Source: Nephrocerus scutellatus (Eukaryota > Arthropoda > Insecta > Diptera > Pipunculidae). From it: a stretch of DNA of 64,000 nucleotides. Shown in pieces: positions 32,585 to 44,900 of the stretch (its first letter is position 1; every line of letters begins with the position of its first letter). The translations under genes and the position numbers were made by a program. Location of the stretch: positions 112,517,890 to 112,581,889 of the forward strand of contig OX352761.1 in the NCBI GenBank assembly GCA_947095585.1, in the 5' to 3' direction. Below the pieces are notes generated by a model, which did not search any database, had not been told where the DNA came from, and worked only from the letters and a program-made list of their open reading frames with translations.

Positions 32585-33876
32585 GATTGATTGCAATGCC
32601 TGCCTAAGACGAGTCAAATTCGACTATGACCAGAAACTGAGACAAAAAATACTTGAATGTCTCAAAGGAAGTAAGAATTTTTGGTCATTCGTAAAACGAA
32701 AGTACTGCCTCGTTTTCAATTCCAACGCTCAGTCACAATAACATTCAAACTGTCATAGACAAGAATCTATAGACAAGGCCAATCTGGTTGCTTCACATTT
32801 CGCAGCTAGCTCCATGCTACCAGATAGCGCATTGTCGCCGCCGGTACCTGCAAGAGTTGAATTCTCTATGGGAATTTCGTACTTGTCAAGTGGCTAGAGT
32901 ATTAAATGATCTCAACATTCATAAATCTGCTGGGCCTGATGGTATTCCCGCTGTAGTTTTGAAGAGGTGTTCTTTAAGGTTGGCATGCCACTGTGCAGGC
33001 TTTTCCATTTCTCTTATTCTTCTGGAGTCGTCCCAAGGAATTGGAAAACAGCCTTTATCCAACCAGTTCCTAAAAAAGGCAAACCGTTATCTATTTCCCC
33101 GTACCGACCAATTGCGCTTACATCCATACTTTCTAAGGCCATGGAAACGCTGAGCTTATGCAATACCTTGAATCACGTGAAATCCTTAGCGACCAGCAGT
33201 ACGGTTTTCGTAGGCAACGTGCTACAGGTGACCTGATGGCTTATCTCAATGAAAAGTGGAACCAGTCTATTCACAAATTTGGTGAAAGCAAAGTTGTCGC
33301 ACTCGATATTTCCAAGGCATTTGACAAAGTCTGGCATCAAGCTCTTTTGTCGACAATGAATGCTTATAGAATTGATAAGGGCCTGCTTGATTGGACTAGT
33401 AACTACCTTTCTGGCCGTTCAATCCAGGTCTTATTGGACGGTTTTAAATCAAATGGTAACCGCATAAACGCAAGGCTCTGTTTTGCCTCCAACACTATTT
33501 CTCATTTTCATTAATGGTCTCCTATCCGCTACTTCTAATCCAATTCATTCTTTCGTTGACGACAGCACTCTTAGCTTTTCATATGATTTCAAGCTTTCTG
33601 CACCGCCCCTCTCTACATTGCAAGTGGCACTTGAACAACAACGTATGTTAAGCACGTTAAATTCTGACCTTGACAGCATAACAAGTGGGGGACTACATAA
33701 TAGAGTTAAATTTAACGCTTCTAAAACATAATTCTGTCTTCCATGAATAGATCTTGCATCAAAGAAACTGAACAACTCTCAATTCTCGGTATGTGCGTGA
33801 ACAAGCTTCGTTGGAACGACCACACATTTGCCATTGCCAAGACTGCTGCGAGATGTTTCGGTTTTCGAAAACGGTG
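32585..33876 (+). mobile_element. CR1/Jockey-group retrotransposon, ORF2 fragment (copy 3)
   Basis: Starts in the linker upstream of RT (FDYDQKLRQKILECLKGS, about 32,610) with SKNFWSFVKR. It continues through HKSAGPDGIPAVVLKR (about 32,920), SGVVPRNWKTAFIQPVPKKG (about 33,020), PYRPIALTSILSKAMETL, LSDQQYGFRRQRATGDLMAY (about 33,187-33,245) and VALDISKAFDKVWHQALLS (about 33,297). Then come GRSIQVLLDGFKSNG, SFVDDSTLSF (catalytic box, about 33,550) and LSILGMCVNKLRWNDH. It is one of the best preserved LINE segments here, though still broken by several frameshifts and stops. It ends abruptly near 33,876, where a different element begins in the same frame. Confidence 0.88.
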
Positions 33877-34373
33877 CAAGATGGCTGACGAACTCTCCAA
33901 ACAAGGAACTACACTACCCATCTTACTTGAATATGGTTCTCTAGGCATACCAATAACTACATGCAAACTCATGTTAAAGCGGGATGCTAATGAACCAACT
34001 AATCGTAGGTGGTCAAACGGGAAAAATTGCAAAGCGACAAATCAGATCTGGCCCACGCTGGATCCGAAATGCTCCAAGTGTATGATCTCTCAAAAAAGAA
34101 TGGCACATCGGTGTTATTTTAGGTGTCATCACTGGACATTGTCTCAAAGGCAAGCATGCAGAAAGGCTTGTGAGTTTTATCGAATGACTTATACAGAAAC
34201 TGCATGGATGAGGAGGAAGAGGTTTCTTCTCTCTCAGCAGTCTTCTACGCTTCATACGAAGCTCTAATTGGTTCAACGAGTAGGTGGAAATAATGTTCCT
34301 GATCCGTGTGGGATCACAATGGACCATTGCTGGTCTCCGTGTTTCGGTTTCACTGACAGCCACCTTAACCTAA
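33877..34373 (+). mobile_element. LOA-like retrotransposon 3' end (copy D), fused to a CR1-group copy
   Basis: Begins with ADELSKQGTTLPIL, the last helix of RNase H plus the following linker, and continues with GIPITTCKLMLKRDAN...RRW, WPTLDPKCSKCM and RCHHWTLSQRQACRKACEF. These match the minus-strand copy at 18,920-18,400 and general LOA/I C-termini. It ends with CCTAACCTAACC repeats at about 34,360-34,381, the 3' tail type also seen at 21,500. The 174-codon frame 33,743-34,267 spans the junction with the preceding CR1-group sequence. Confidence 0.8.
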
Positions 34374-34429
34374 CCTAACCTATTGGTGACTAAGGTGGTC
34401 AATGGCTGGTGGTAGTCAGGGAGTTCAGT

Positions 34430-34442
34430 GGGGGGGGGGGGG
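34430..34442. repeat. G homopolymer (13 bases)
   Basis: Run of 13 G; rare in this AT-rich context. Similar runs occur at 52,210-52,223 and 19,802-19,811. Confidence 0.9.
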
Positions 34443-34584
34443 TGTCTCACTACATTGACACCCCTCTTAATCCCACGTAAGTTAACAAACATTTGACGAA
34501 ACCGACCAAAATCACATTATGGTCATAGGATACGAACTGCATGTAATGAGTCGTTCACATCAGCTAAATTAATCCAACTCAAGT

Positions 34585-34886
34585 CCATTATAGTTGGCCC
34601 TTTACTTTTTAGATAAAAGTTTGATAGTCAAAGGCCTGGCTTCTCGCAAGCATTTGCGTTGAGCATGTATATTTTTGCACACAAGTGGAGGGGACCTACA
34701 ATTTAATGCCGGATCCGAACGGCGAATTGAGAAGCTTTCCGTGACAAGTTATTACTCTCGGACGTTTTTCAGACTTTCGCGAGAAGTGGGACACCGTGAA
34801 AAATACTTTTGGTGTTACTGGGATTCGAACCACGAACCTCCTGCTCAGAAGTCCATGCTCTTATCCACTGAGCAACGGCGCCCACA
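34585..34886 (-). mobile_element. tRNA-derived SINE, copy 2 (best B box)
   Basis: On the minus strand from 34,886 the sequence reads as the 5' part of a tRNA. It has an A-box-like TTGCTCAGTGGATAAGAGC (34,876-34,858), an anticodon-like region, and a canonical B box GGTTCGAATCC (34,831-34,821). A non-tRNA body shared with the copies at 15,160 and 20,296 follows. The 5' GGGCGCC has no complementary 3' acceptor strand, so it is a pol III-type SINE head and not a tRNA gene. The internal boxes could still support pol III transcription. Confidence 0.8.
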
Positions 34887-36608
34887 GAGAATCACTATAA
34901 TAGATGTTATTTCAAAGTAAAGAATCACAAATGTGCTTGTCTTGCATTCGTGCACGTGTGAGCTGAGCGAGTGCATGGGCAATAAGTATATTTATTTGCA
35001 TTAGTATCTGTATATATTGACATTTATCTAAAATAAAAACCAACAAATACCTAACTTAAAATGTCTATAGTTTGCATATCTACTATGATCTCCGGATAAA
35101 CTTTCCTTACCTTTTTTATATCTTTTCTTTCTTCTACTTCTTCTATCATTTAACTCTGAATCATTTCACAGATTCCTTATTTCTGTTTGTTAAAAAATTG
35201 TTTACTTTTGTTTATGTAATCGTATGTGTATGTAAGTATCTCATTTTACTATCATAAAAAATTTGTTGTTTGCGCATTATTTTTGTCGCTGTCTTCCTTC
35301 GTTTTCATTGAAAATTTTTCTAAATTTCTAGTTGAGGTATTTATTTCATTTGTTTTGTTGTTCTTATTTTGTTAATATATTGTTTAAAATTATTATGGAA
35401 GTATTGTTTTTTTTTTTCATTTGCATTAATAAATTGCTGTTGCCTTTGAGATATTTATTTATCAATAAGTGGTGCAATAAATTGTTTTATATTATTATGA
35501 GAGAGTATAATACTTGTTTATTTATTTAATATACAAAATGGAGGTATATTTGGAAGTTAAGCAGGGTGGGCGTGTCATGTTGTATATGTGTGTTGTGTAT
35601 GAGGCAATGTTCATTATTGTAATTGGTATAAAGTCAATTAATCAATCGCTTAATTATTTTTTATCCTTCGCATTCTACTTTGTTTGAGGGGAAAAATGCA
35701 ACAAAATATACAGCCACAGAATTGCATTATTTATATTTTGTTTTGGTTATTTTTAATAAATAAAAGTTAAAAGTAATCATATATTTGTGCGTTTTATGAG
35801 GGCAACTCTTAGGGATCCGAATCGGTAAAGTGAGGGCAAACTTGTTTTTTTCATTATTTCTTTTTTTTTTCTTTGCTTATTAGTTGCTTAAAATTACAAT
35901 AATTTTATCTTAACCAATTACTAATAATTTTCAAAAGTATTTTTTGTTTTTTTTTTGCCAATCTTAAATTTAAAGTTCTCACAGATACGAGTGTTCTCCT
36001 TCTATTCTTGCAAGCATAACCAGCAAACAGTGGAGCAAATTTTTCAATTTCTTCAAAAATTTCACAAAATCGAATCGAAAGTAAAATTCGCAGACATTTT
36101 CAATAGGAATAAAAAGCTTAAAAAATTATTTTTCATATTTCTTATTACAAAAAAAAGTTGCCAATGTTGTATAATATCAAAAGATACCATCAATTTTGTT
36201 CCAAACTTTTTTTTTTCTTGCAAATTTTTCTTCTTAATTTTTATTCATCCAATTTCAGCCAATTCTTATATTAAATTTTGTCAAAAAATCACAATCGCAT
36301 AATCGAAACGAAATGAAATTGAAAATCTTAACCTACGAATTTCACAGTTGCGAGTCTTTCTTGTTTTTAAACCATTTTTAATTTTTTATTTTAATTTAAT
36401 TTTAATTTTTAATTTTTAAAAAATCAGTTGCATACGTTGCTGAAGAGAAAAATGTAAGCTTCAACTAAACTTCCAAAAAAGGAAAAAAGAACGAAAACTT
36501 GATTTTATTTTGTTAACTTAGTACAGTCATCGGCATAGTTACGAGTACTTTGACAGGTAATCAAGTTTAATCCTACACTCCTGTGGCTCTGTTACTGATA
36601 TTGTAATA
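34887..36608. other. AT-rich block, no gene recognised
   Basis: T-rich with long homopolymers. Open frames at 35,072-35,529 and 35,955-36,302 show low-complexity, Phe/Ile/Lys-rich translations and are not credible genes. Confidence 0.5.
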
Positions 36609-36728
36609 GTGCTATCACAATGGAAAAACTTAATACTTATGACTTACAGGGTTGTATGGATTTCCAACATAACGAGCAAAGTCAAAACCAAAATCTATAC
36701 AATCCTGTCAGTATTAAGTGAGAGCACG
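36609..36728 (+). mobile_element. palindromic MITE, copy 3
   Basis: Outer ends (GTGCTATCACAATGG at 36,609 and the complement of AGTGAGAGCAC at 36,717-36,727) and inner arms (36,641-36,663 and 36,691-36,711) match the copy at 1,561-1,735. The copy is about 120 bp, shorter because the outer arm segments are deleted. The loop has the same CAACATAACGA and GTCAAAACC motifs. Confidence 0.8.
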
Positions 36729-37260
36729 CTACCTTGTTTTGTTTATATATAATTTGCGCATGCTTTAAGGGGCTTGCACTTGCACTTTATAATTAGGCGA
36801 TGTGCTTGACAGAGAATGTGCGTTAAGGTTGGTGGACGTTGTATAATCATCGACAATGAAGAATTATAAGAAAACATGGCAAGTAATTTATAATGAAATG
36901 CTTCTGCAAAAATGACACTTATATCGTTTGACAGTTTATTTCACAAAAAGTTCTATGTATTCCAGTTACCCTGCTCTCACAATGAAAAACTTAACACTTA
37001 AGACTTAAAACTTAAACCTTAGAAGAGCTCGCACAATGAATACCTAATTTTTTAGGTTGTGACGGCAAAGTTTCAATTGTGACAAGCTTCATTATTTGGG
37101 TGTACTTGGTGTACTGGATGGACTGGATGTAATGGGTGTACACAGTATACTCAGTACACAATATATGCTAGAAAGTAAATTGGTAACATTTTAATGTTTT
37201 ACAGTGAAGCGTCTTTTTTTCATGAATTTGCTCAAAATGCTATCTTTATCTAATGTCACC
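36729..37260. other. spacer with isolated MITE-end motifs
   Basis: GCTCTCACAATGAAAAACTT at 36,973 and a related GCTCGCACAATGAA at 37,027 match the MITE left end but lie in direct orientation about 54 bp apart, so no complete element is present. No gene recognised. Confidence 0.4.
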
Positions 37261-37760
37261 AAATATGGAAAGACTTATTGATGTTCATATCAGAGCCTGG
37301 CTAGATAAGTCTATCATTCTACACTCAAGCAGTATGCATACAGAAAAGGTAAAAGCACAGAGGGCGCCCTTCACTATCTCGTTAAGAAGATAGAAGGAAC
37401 TTTTCGTTCCAAAGAAATAGCTCTGTGTGCTTTCCTTTACATTTAGGGTGCTTTCGGAAATACTGGCCTTGATCTAGACAAGGATAGTATCAGAAAGCTC
37501 ACAGATCACTGTGGCTTGCGATATCACCTTAGCAGAATTAATCGGGGCTCAGACATTGTGATTGTCCAGCATTGATCTGGTTAAGAAGACATATTTTCCA
37601 TAATGCAATATGTTCGATGGCGGATATCCGAAGTTCTGCAACTTAGGACATACCTACTATCTTTTATTAGGGAGTTATTAGGTTTCCTGGATTAGTTACA
37701 CCCTACGATACTATAGATCTTTTCAGGTCGCAGTATCAGCCACTTGGGCTAGGGTTGTTT
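37261..37760 (+). mobile_element. LOA-like retrotransposon, short RT fragment (copy E)
   Basis: Contains ERLIDVHIRAWLDKSI (from about 37,268), then AYRKGKSTEGALHYLVKKIE and RSKEIALCAFLYI-GAFGNT (about 37,335-37,462). These are the RT block that reads FLDIEGAFDN in the copies at 4.1 kb and 51.2 kb. One stop lies within the palm motif. The sequence after about 37,530 is unreadable. Confidence 0.75.
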
Positions 37761-39804
37761 TATATCGAACCACAGTTTTAAAGTTGAAAAAGTGCCTATG
37801 CCAATGACGTGACTGTAAATTTTGAAACCGAAAGAAAGTTTTGTTAAATTTTGAAAAATTGGTATTATTATTGAATCAGAAAAAAACAATATAACATCAC
37901 TAACATCCTAAGAATTTCGGATTTTTAGTTCTACCCAAAATTCAATGTCACTCAAAGGAATCAATATTCGTTAATTGATTATTGTTTTGTTTTTTTGAAG
38001 TTTCTTTTATGTTTTTTTTATATTTCAATATCACATATCTGGAGCTCTTTCTATATTTGCTTGTTTTCAAAAAATATATACCAATTATAAATATATAAAA
38101 ATATCCAATTGTTCACAATTTTGATAACAAAATATATTTTTAGTTTTTTTTTGTAAAAATATTACAGATTCTTTGCCAATTATTTAATATTTTTTTTTTT
38201 TTTTTCTCATAAATTTTACGATAAAGAAAAATGATTGCTCTGGGAAATTTAATTGGGTTTTTGTTTTTAAATTTTGCATCTCTGTTGCCAAAAACGCACG
38301 CACACGTATACAATCCAAATTCGTTATTTGTTTTCACTTAAGTAGCTACTTTTATTTTATAACAAAAAAAGGTTGTGGCTGCTTTTTTATAGAAAATTAA
38401 GAGGCGTTTTGTATTTTATGACCTACATTGAATTTCGATTATAGACATTCACTTAAAATTTTTATTCTTTTATTGGGAATGGAAAGAGTTAAATGCTACA
38501 CAACATTTATACAAACACAACACGATTTAAAAACAAAAGATATATATTTATGTAACACGAAGTATTTTTACTTTTTTTTCAAGTTTTTAGGAAAAAATTT
38601 CAAGGAGGAAATTTTGAATTTAGATTTTGAGGATTTTTTTATTCTCTTCATGAATACATTTTTAGGAATACAAATCGTGCTTCAATTTTAGGAATTTTTT
38701 TTTCTTTCTTTTATTAACCACAACAAAAAAATCCAAATATTATCAAAATAGGAATTACAAGTAGGTATAGGTTAGGTAGTAGGTTGGTTGGTTGATTGGT
38801 GTGCCGCCACTCAATCATGAGGAGACAAAATTCACTTTTATTGCTATTTACAGTGATAATTTATGAAATATTTGAATGCCAATAGAAAAGTTATATGTAT
38901 TTAAATTTTACAATATTGTTGAAATTTGGTTAATTATTATGAAGGAGATACAATTATTGTTAATTTAAATACTGTTGCTATTTACACAAAAACTTGGTGT
39001 TTCCCTTACGTTGGCATATGAGGTGAGTTGATCGACGATCATATGTTGTATGAACATTTCTTTTTATATAATAATAATAATAATTATTATTATTAACGAA
39101 ACAATAATAACATATACTTATTTAGTTAGGAATTGTGTTTAAATTCGTTTTTTGTTCACGGTGGAGTTCATGCAACTTTATACGGTGTCTGATGATAATG
39201 AGATGGATGTCATTGTGATGATGGATGGAGAAGAAAAGTCTTTCGTATGGAAGATGTCGAGTCGTATGAATGAAAACTGTGACATGATGTGATGAGATGT
39301 CATGGTGGTAATGAACATGAATTGTTTGTAATTTGCAGGATGAAACTGACTTTAATTTGTTTCTCATAATATTTACAAGTAACTTAATTAATTACTAGAT
39401 TCTGTACTTCACTTCAACTGCCTGATTTACAAGAAAATGGGTCGTTTTCTTTTCTTCTTTCTTTGTTTTAATTAAATTTTTATCGAAATTTTAAAGAACT
39501 GCACTACACAATCAGATTTGTTTACAAATTTTTGTTACAAGATATCCTAAATTTTGTTTGGTTTGTAGAAATTTCCGCTAAACATTTGGATTAAAATAAA
39601 TATTAACGTTTTTTGATGGTTTTCTCCCCTAATATGTGATGAGTTAATTGGAGATTTTTTAACTTAAATTTTTTAAGAAATTTTATATAGATATATGTAT
39701 ATGTATTTCTATGCATAACCGTATTTATTAAAATAAAACCAAAAACCAAGGGGAAATTAATGGGAAAGAAGTTATCCAAATATTATTCAAATTTATTGAT
39801 GAAA
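37761..39804. other. AT-rich block, no gene recognised
   Basis: Includes long T runs (38,184-38,206) and a self-complementary (ATA)n-(ATT)n microsatellite at about 39,069-39,094. Nothing resembling a protein-coding exon was seen. Confidence 0.5.
39069..39094. repeat. palindromic AAT/ATT microsatellite
   Basis: A run of ATA triplets switches to ATT triplets, giving a perfect self-complementary hairpin of about 26 bases. Confidence 0.8.
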
Positions 39805-40060
39805 TTATGTCGTTTTTTAAATTCTCTATATTAACTTCGGGTGCCCGTGGCTGACTGATCAGATCTTGTGATCAATTTCTATGCCACATCCTAAAGCCCG
39901 ATTTATTGAAACTTTGTACATATGTGTATTTTCGGTATTTGATAGTGATCGGGTAGCGGGTTCGGGGGGCTCCCATATAAATTTTTTTCCCATATAGCGG
40001 CATCAGATGATTTCATACTACAATGACTGTTTTCTGTTTTTATAAATCCTTGTCGGAGCT
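39805..40060 (+). repeat. dispersed repeat family R, copy 2 (partial)
   Basis: Aligns with the minus strand of 14,060-13,840: an identical 20-base block around 39,819-39,839, then AAAGCCCGATTTATTGAAAC and a GCGGCATCAGAT motif with a following ATACTACAATGACTG-like block. It is non-coding. Confidence 0.65.
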
Positions 40061-40321
40061 GTCAGTTGTTCTCAGCAAATTGAAAACGAAAAGCGAGAAT
40101 CTTCTGTTTATACTGTTTTGTTGCCTGTGTTTGTCATGAAGAAAAGTCACAGTGTTTTCAGTGTACACAAAACGAATGATAAATTGTGTGGATCATACTG
40201 ATATGAAAAGATAGAGTTTGGCATATTATTCCACATACGTGTTGTACGGCTGAAGAACGAATCCTTAAAGTTAACTGTAGAAGATAAGCTTGAGGGTAAA
40301 CTGATGAGCATTTAGAGCGCC

Positions 40322-41912
40322 TGTATGGTAACGGAGGTACATTGCATTGTGTCTACAAATATAGATACCCTGGCCTCAGAAGCTGAGGAAGCAGCGAGCA
40401 GGTGCGATACCAGAACCGTTTACAAAATCACCAAAGAGCTGAGAGGTGGTCACCGCTCTAGCCAACTTTCGGTGGATCAGATGAGGATCCGGTCTAACGA
40501 TAGAAGGAGCATTTTTCTATGGTCCCTTACCGTGTATTCGCCAGCGATATGCACACAAATCAAATGGAGCTGCTGGAAGTAATAATTCCCCAAATTCGCA
40601 CCTCAACTCCCAGTACAGACGAGATCGCTACCGCAATTAACGCACTAAAGAACAACAAGTCGGTAGGACTAGATGGTATACCCGCAAAGCTTCTGCGTGC
40701 CGCTCCAACGACATCAGCAGAGCTTTTATATCCGCTCGGAAGGCAGAAAGTTTCCCCGACGATTTGAAGAAGGCAATGATTGTCAAGCTCCCTTAAAAAG
40801 GTAGTCTTATGGAGTGCGAAAACTGGAGAGGCATTTGCGTTCTTTCTGTAGTTGCAAAGGTGTTGGCCAAAGTAATACTTGAGCGAAATTAAGGAACATC
40901 TGAAAAATACACTCGATGCCGAACAAGCAGTTTTCCGCACTGGATCCTCCTGTGTCTACCACATCAACACCCTGCTGATCATTATTGAACAGTGCGTTGA
41001 ATTCCGGTCACTACTACACACACACAGTTTGTCTGGTTTGCCTTGCGCACGAGGGGTATACCCGATAAACTAATAGCTATTATTAAAGCAACCTATGATG
41101 GCTCTAAATGTCATGTGCTGCATAGAGGAAAGCTGTCAGAGGCATTCGAGATCCTAAGTGGGGTACGACAAGGTTGCATTCTATCGCCGATACTTTTTTT
41201 GTTGGTGATTAGCGATATGCTTCGCGCAGCTTTATCTACTGGAAACGGAGGAATTCGTTGGACTCTTACATCTCAACTCAAACATCTGGACTACGCTGAC
41301 GACATTTGTTTACTCTCACACAGGATTATGGTGCTGCACCAAATGTGGAAAAGGAGGCAAATGTTGTGGGTTTGAAGATTAATATTGCCAAAAACCATAC
41401 TGAACTGAACAGGACGACATTGTAAACCGAATCGGCAAAGCAAAATCAGTGTTTGAAATGATGTCCATGATATGGAAATGGTAATGCGATCAGCTTAAAC
41501 ACCAAGGTGCGACTGTTCCGTTCAAATGTTGAATCTATGGTGTTGTAAGGGTGCACAAAAAGATTAGAAACGTTCGTAAATAGGTGCCTACGAAACATAT
41601 TAAGGGTTTTCTGGCCTAACCGTATCTGAAACGCACATCTTTACAAGAGAACGGGTCAGGAACCAATAGCCAGAAACATCCAATGACGGAAGTGGCATAC
41701 ACTCCGAAAAGGCGACAGTTACATAGCAAAGTACGGAATGTAATGGAATCAGTTATCTCAAGATGGTAGAAGAACGGGTCGTCCGAGAAAAACATGGCGC
41801 AGAACAGTTGAGAAGGAGGCACGATAATTGCGGAAGAGTTGGAGAGAGCTGAATCTCATACGCGATGGCGCGTAGGACCCACAAGAGGATATAGGATATA
41901 AGTAAGTAAGTA
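40322..41912 (+). mobile_element. RTE-like retrotransposon, RT and 3' end (copy 2)
   Basis: RT reading starts with LASEAEEAASRCDTRTVYKITKEL (in pieces from about 40,375). It continues with TSTPSTDEIATAINALKNN, SVGLDGIPAKLLRAAPTTSA (about 40,661), then DTLDAEQAV..., a VRQGCILSPILFLLVISDML block (about 41,163) and LDYADDICLLSHR (catalytic YADD, about 41,288-41,325). The NRIGKAKSVFEMM thumb part follows and a GGATATAGGATATAAGTAAG end with (AAGT)n to 41,912. It aligns with 46,890-47,830 and with 7,600-8,024. Frameshifts and stops are frequent; the endonuclease is missing (5' truncation). Confidence 0.88.
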
Positions 41913-44900
41913 CAACGACCTGAAGAATTTCGTGAACTCATAAAACTTAAATTCTGAAATGACTGCAATTTTTGATTGCTCCGTACATATTAAGAAATAA
42001 AATTCTTTTAATGCAAGTAACTATTGAAGGTGTAGACGGTAGCCTAAAAATTTGAAAGCCTAAAATTAAAATTTAACAAAACTGGCAATTCTCTTAAAAT
42101 TAAACCAAAAATTAACCATTACAATAGGGACATATTTAAAAGGATGGTATACACAAAAAAAATCTCCTTTCAATCCTCACATCAAATTTGGGAAAAAAAA
42201 ACCACATTTTGTTGTGCAATTAGTTAGTAAAATGTTAACATTTTTATAGCTTTTTTTTAATGATTTGCAATGAGATTGCTTTGGCTTATTTTAATTCATT
42301 AACTTTAACGAGTATTAGATATTGCATGATCCGTTTGTGTAGTGTGGCAGCGCAGCTATTGTTTCATTTGCTTTGAGGTAATTGCGGTGTTCTTTTGTTT
42401 AACAAAATTAAATTTTGTTTTATTTTTGAGGTAGGACAATTTTTGTGTTTATTTGACAAAACTGTAATCAGTATACATGTAGTACTGAGAGAAAACAGAA
42501 ACACGCATCTGGCAGTGAGCTGAGTGACTTAAGTACATTTATAGTATTATAATAATACCTCAGAGTCCTTAATAATTATTACCTGAAAACCTGCAATACG
42601 ATTATTATGTTATCAATAGATTATTGTTATCAGTGTTGCACTATCTGCGGGCAAACAAACAGCAGTGGAATAGTGCATCATCACATTTTGTCGAATTATT
42701 AAATATGTAATAACATTAAGATGGTTGTAAATTATTCGTATTTTATAGTATTATTATTTATATTATTCATTTGTCATTATCCAGTCTCATTAAATTGCTA
42801 AAGAATTTTTCTCTCCACATCACAATTTCGGAGTACGCCCAAAGGCATATCTTAACATCCCGCAACCACCCGTTCAGATCAGAGTTGTCAGATCAGTTTA
42901 TTTTTTCTTCGTATGTTTGTTAATTAGTTTGATTTAATTTTTAGTCTTTGTTTTATTTTTTAATTAGAGCCAAATACGTTTTTCTCTGTTATCGGTTTAT
43001 CTATACATAAACATATATATACACACAACATTAAAAGGAAGGGATTACACAGAGAGTACAGAGTAAGTACACAAAAAACGATTGTTCGACAATTCCCAAT
43101 TTTTAGTTTCGTTCGAGTATTTAAAGTACAAGCTTACGAAATTAATGATACAAACAGAATTTACCTTATGTTAGAGCGAGCTTCCCTTTTTTTGTTTCTT
43201 TTGCTGATAAACTTAATCTTAGTTATATAGTAATAATTATTTTTCTTAACGAAAATTTCCTTAATTAAAACACTGATGATTACTGCCTGGTGCAATAACT
43301 ATATTTTATAACTTAATTATTGTAATAATAATAATAATTGTAACTGATCATTTGGCTTTTGGATTTTTGCTTCGCAGCTTTATTTTAATAAATTTCTGTT
43401 TAACCGATGTTGGTCCACATCACCAGCCTTGCGGTGCGCCACAATTTGTAATTCCCCTTTATTTTGTTTTTGGTTTTTTTTTTGTTTGTTTTTAATGAGG
43501 TATTGCAGAGTTAGGAATTTTTCATATTCATCATTTTTTGGTGACCATAATCGGAGGTAGGGTAAGAGGATGATCTCCTAATTTATTTATTTTTTAAATT
43601 TAGTTTGATTTTAAGTTTTAATTTAAAAATCGTTACTATATATTACTATGATAATACTAATAATTATAATTATGCAATATTAATACACAATAAAAATGGG
43701 ATGTGGAGGAAATGAAAAACACTAAATTCGTTTCACGCAAAACCTTTTTAATCACCAGCCCCACGACGACGACGTTGGCGATTCTTTAAACAAACTTTCA
43801 ATGTTCAAATGTCTTAAAATTAATACCGTTAGCTATATATAAAATTAATTGTTATTTGTTATATAAATTTGTTATATATATATATATTACGTATGAGTGT
43901 GTCACCTAAGGACATTTATATATTATGTAGTTTATGTTTGCTTAGGGCAAATCTAAGTGCAGCAGCCCATTGAAGGGGGGTGAGAAAGCAAAATAAACAT
44001 AATAATAACTATTGTTATTGTTGTTGTACTCATAATAAATAAAATTCGAAACTTTAACCCTCTTAATCATTTATAAGAAAAAAGAAAACACGTAGACACA
44101 ACATTTAATCTATATAGTATACATAATATCTATGTATTATATTAATCTACATTCTATTTACTCCTATAATATTTAGGTAAGTAATATGAAATTGCTTTAA
44201 TAGTTAAGATTATGAGAGAGAGAAGATATAACAAAGAAATCCAAATCACAAGCAGGAAGAAAAGTGACAAATAACTTTCTTGTGGGTGTTTATGTTTTAT
44301 TATTACTACTGACCCTTATAGTGATTTTAGTGTAATAACTGATAAATATCTATTTGAATTTCCTCTTCATCCAACTTGCAACCAACTTGACTCGTTTTCC
44401 CTTTCTTTATTTTTGCTTGCTCCCTCTATTCTTATATCATAATCAATAATAAATTTTTCACATTCGAATTTTTTGTAGTAATAATAGGTAATAATAATAA
44501 TTATTAATCTAAATTATCTTACCAAACTAACTAGAGTATAATATATTTGTAAGTTCATATATCCAAAGCGATATACGTAAAATTCTAATCAATACAAACA
44601 GGATATAGAAATTAAAATAATAAAAAGTAATTAAAATACTTTCACTATTATTTCGCTTAATTTGATGTACTATTAGTATGTTGTTAAAAATACAATAGAT
44701 ATTTTACGATAAAATGCTTTTTAAGAAAAATAACAAAACTCATATGTGTTCCCTTTTTGTTTTGTTGGCAAAAAACACGTCAAAAATTAAACTAAAAAAA
44801 TTAACTAAATGGAAAAACAATAGAAATGCATAAGGGTTTATAAATTGGGGAAAATTGTTTTACATTTGTACTCTTTACCTTTTTAATAAAAAAATTTTCT

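Noticed and set aside
34821..34886. Functional tRNA gene on the minus strand
   Set aside because: A and B boxes are good, but acceptor and anticodon stems do not pair and the same head is attached to a repeated body at two other loci.
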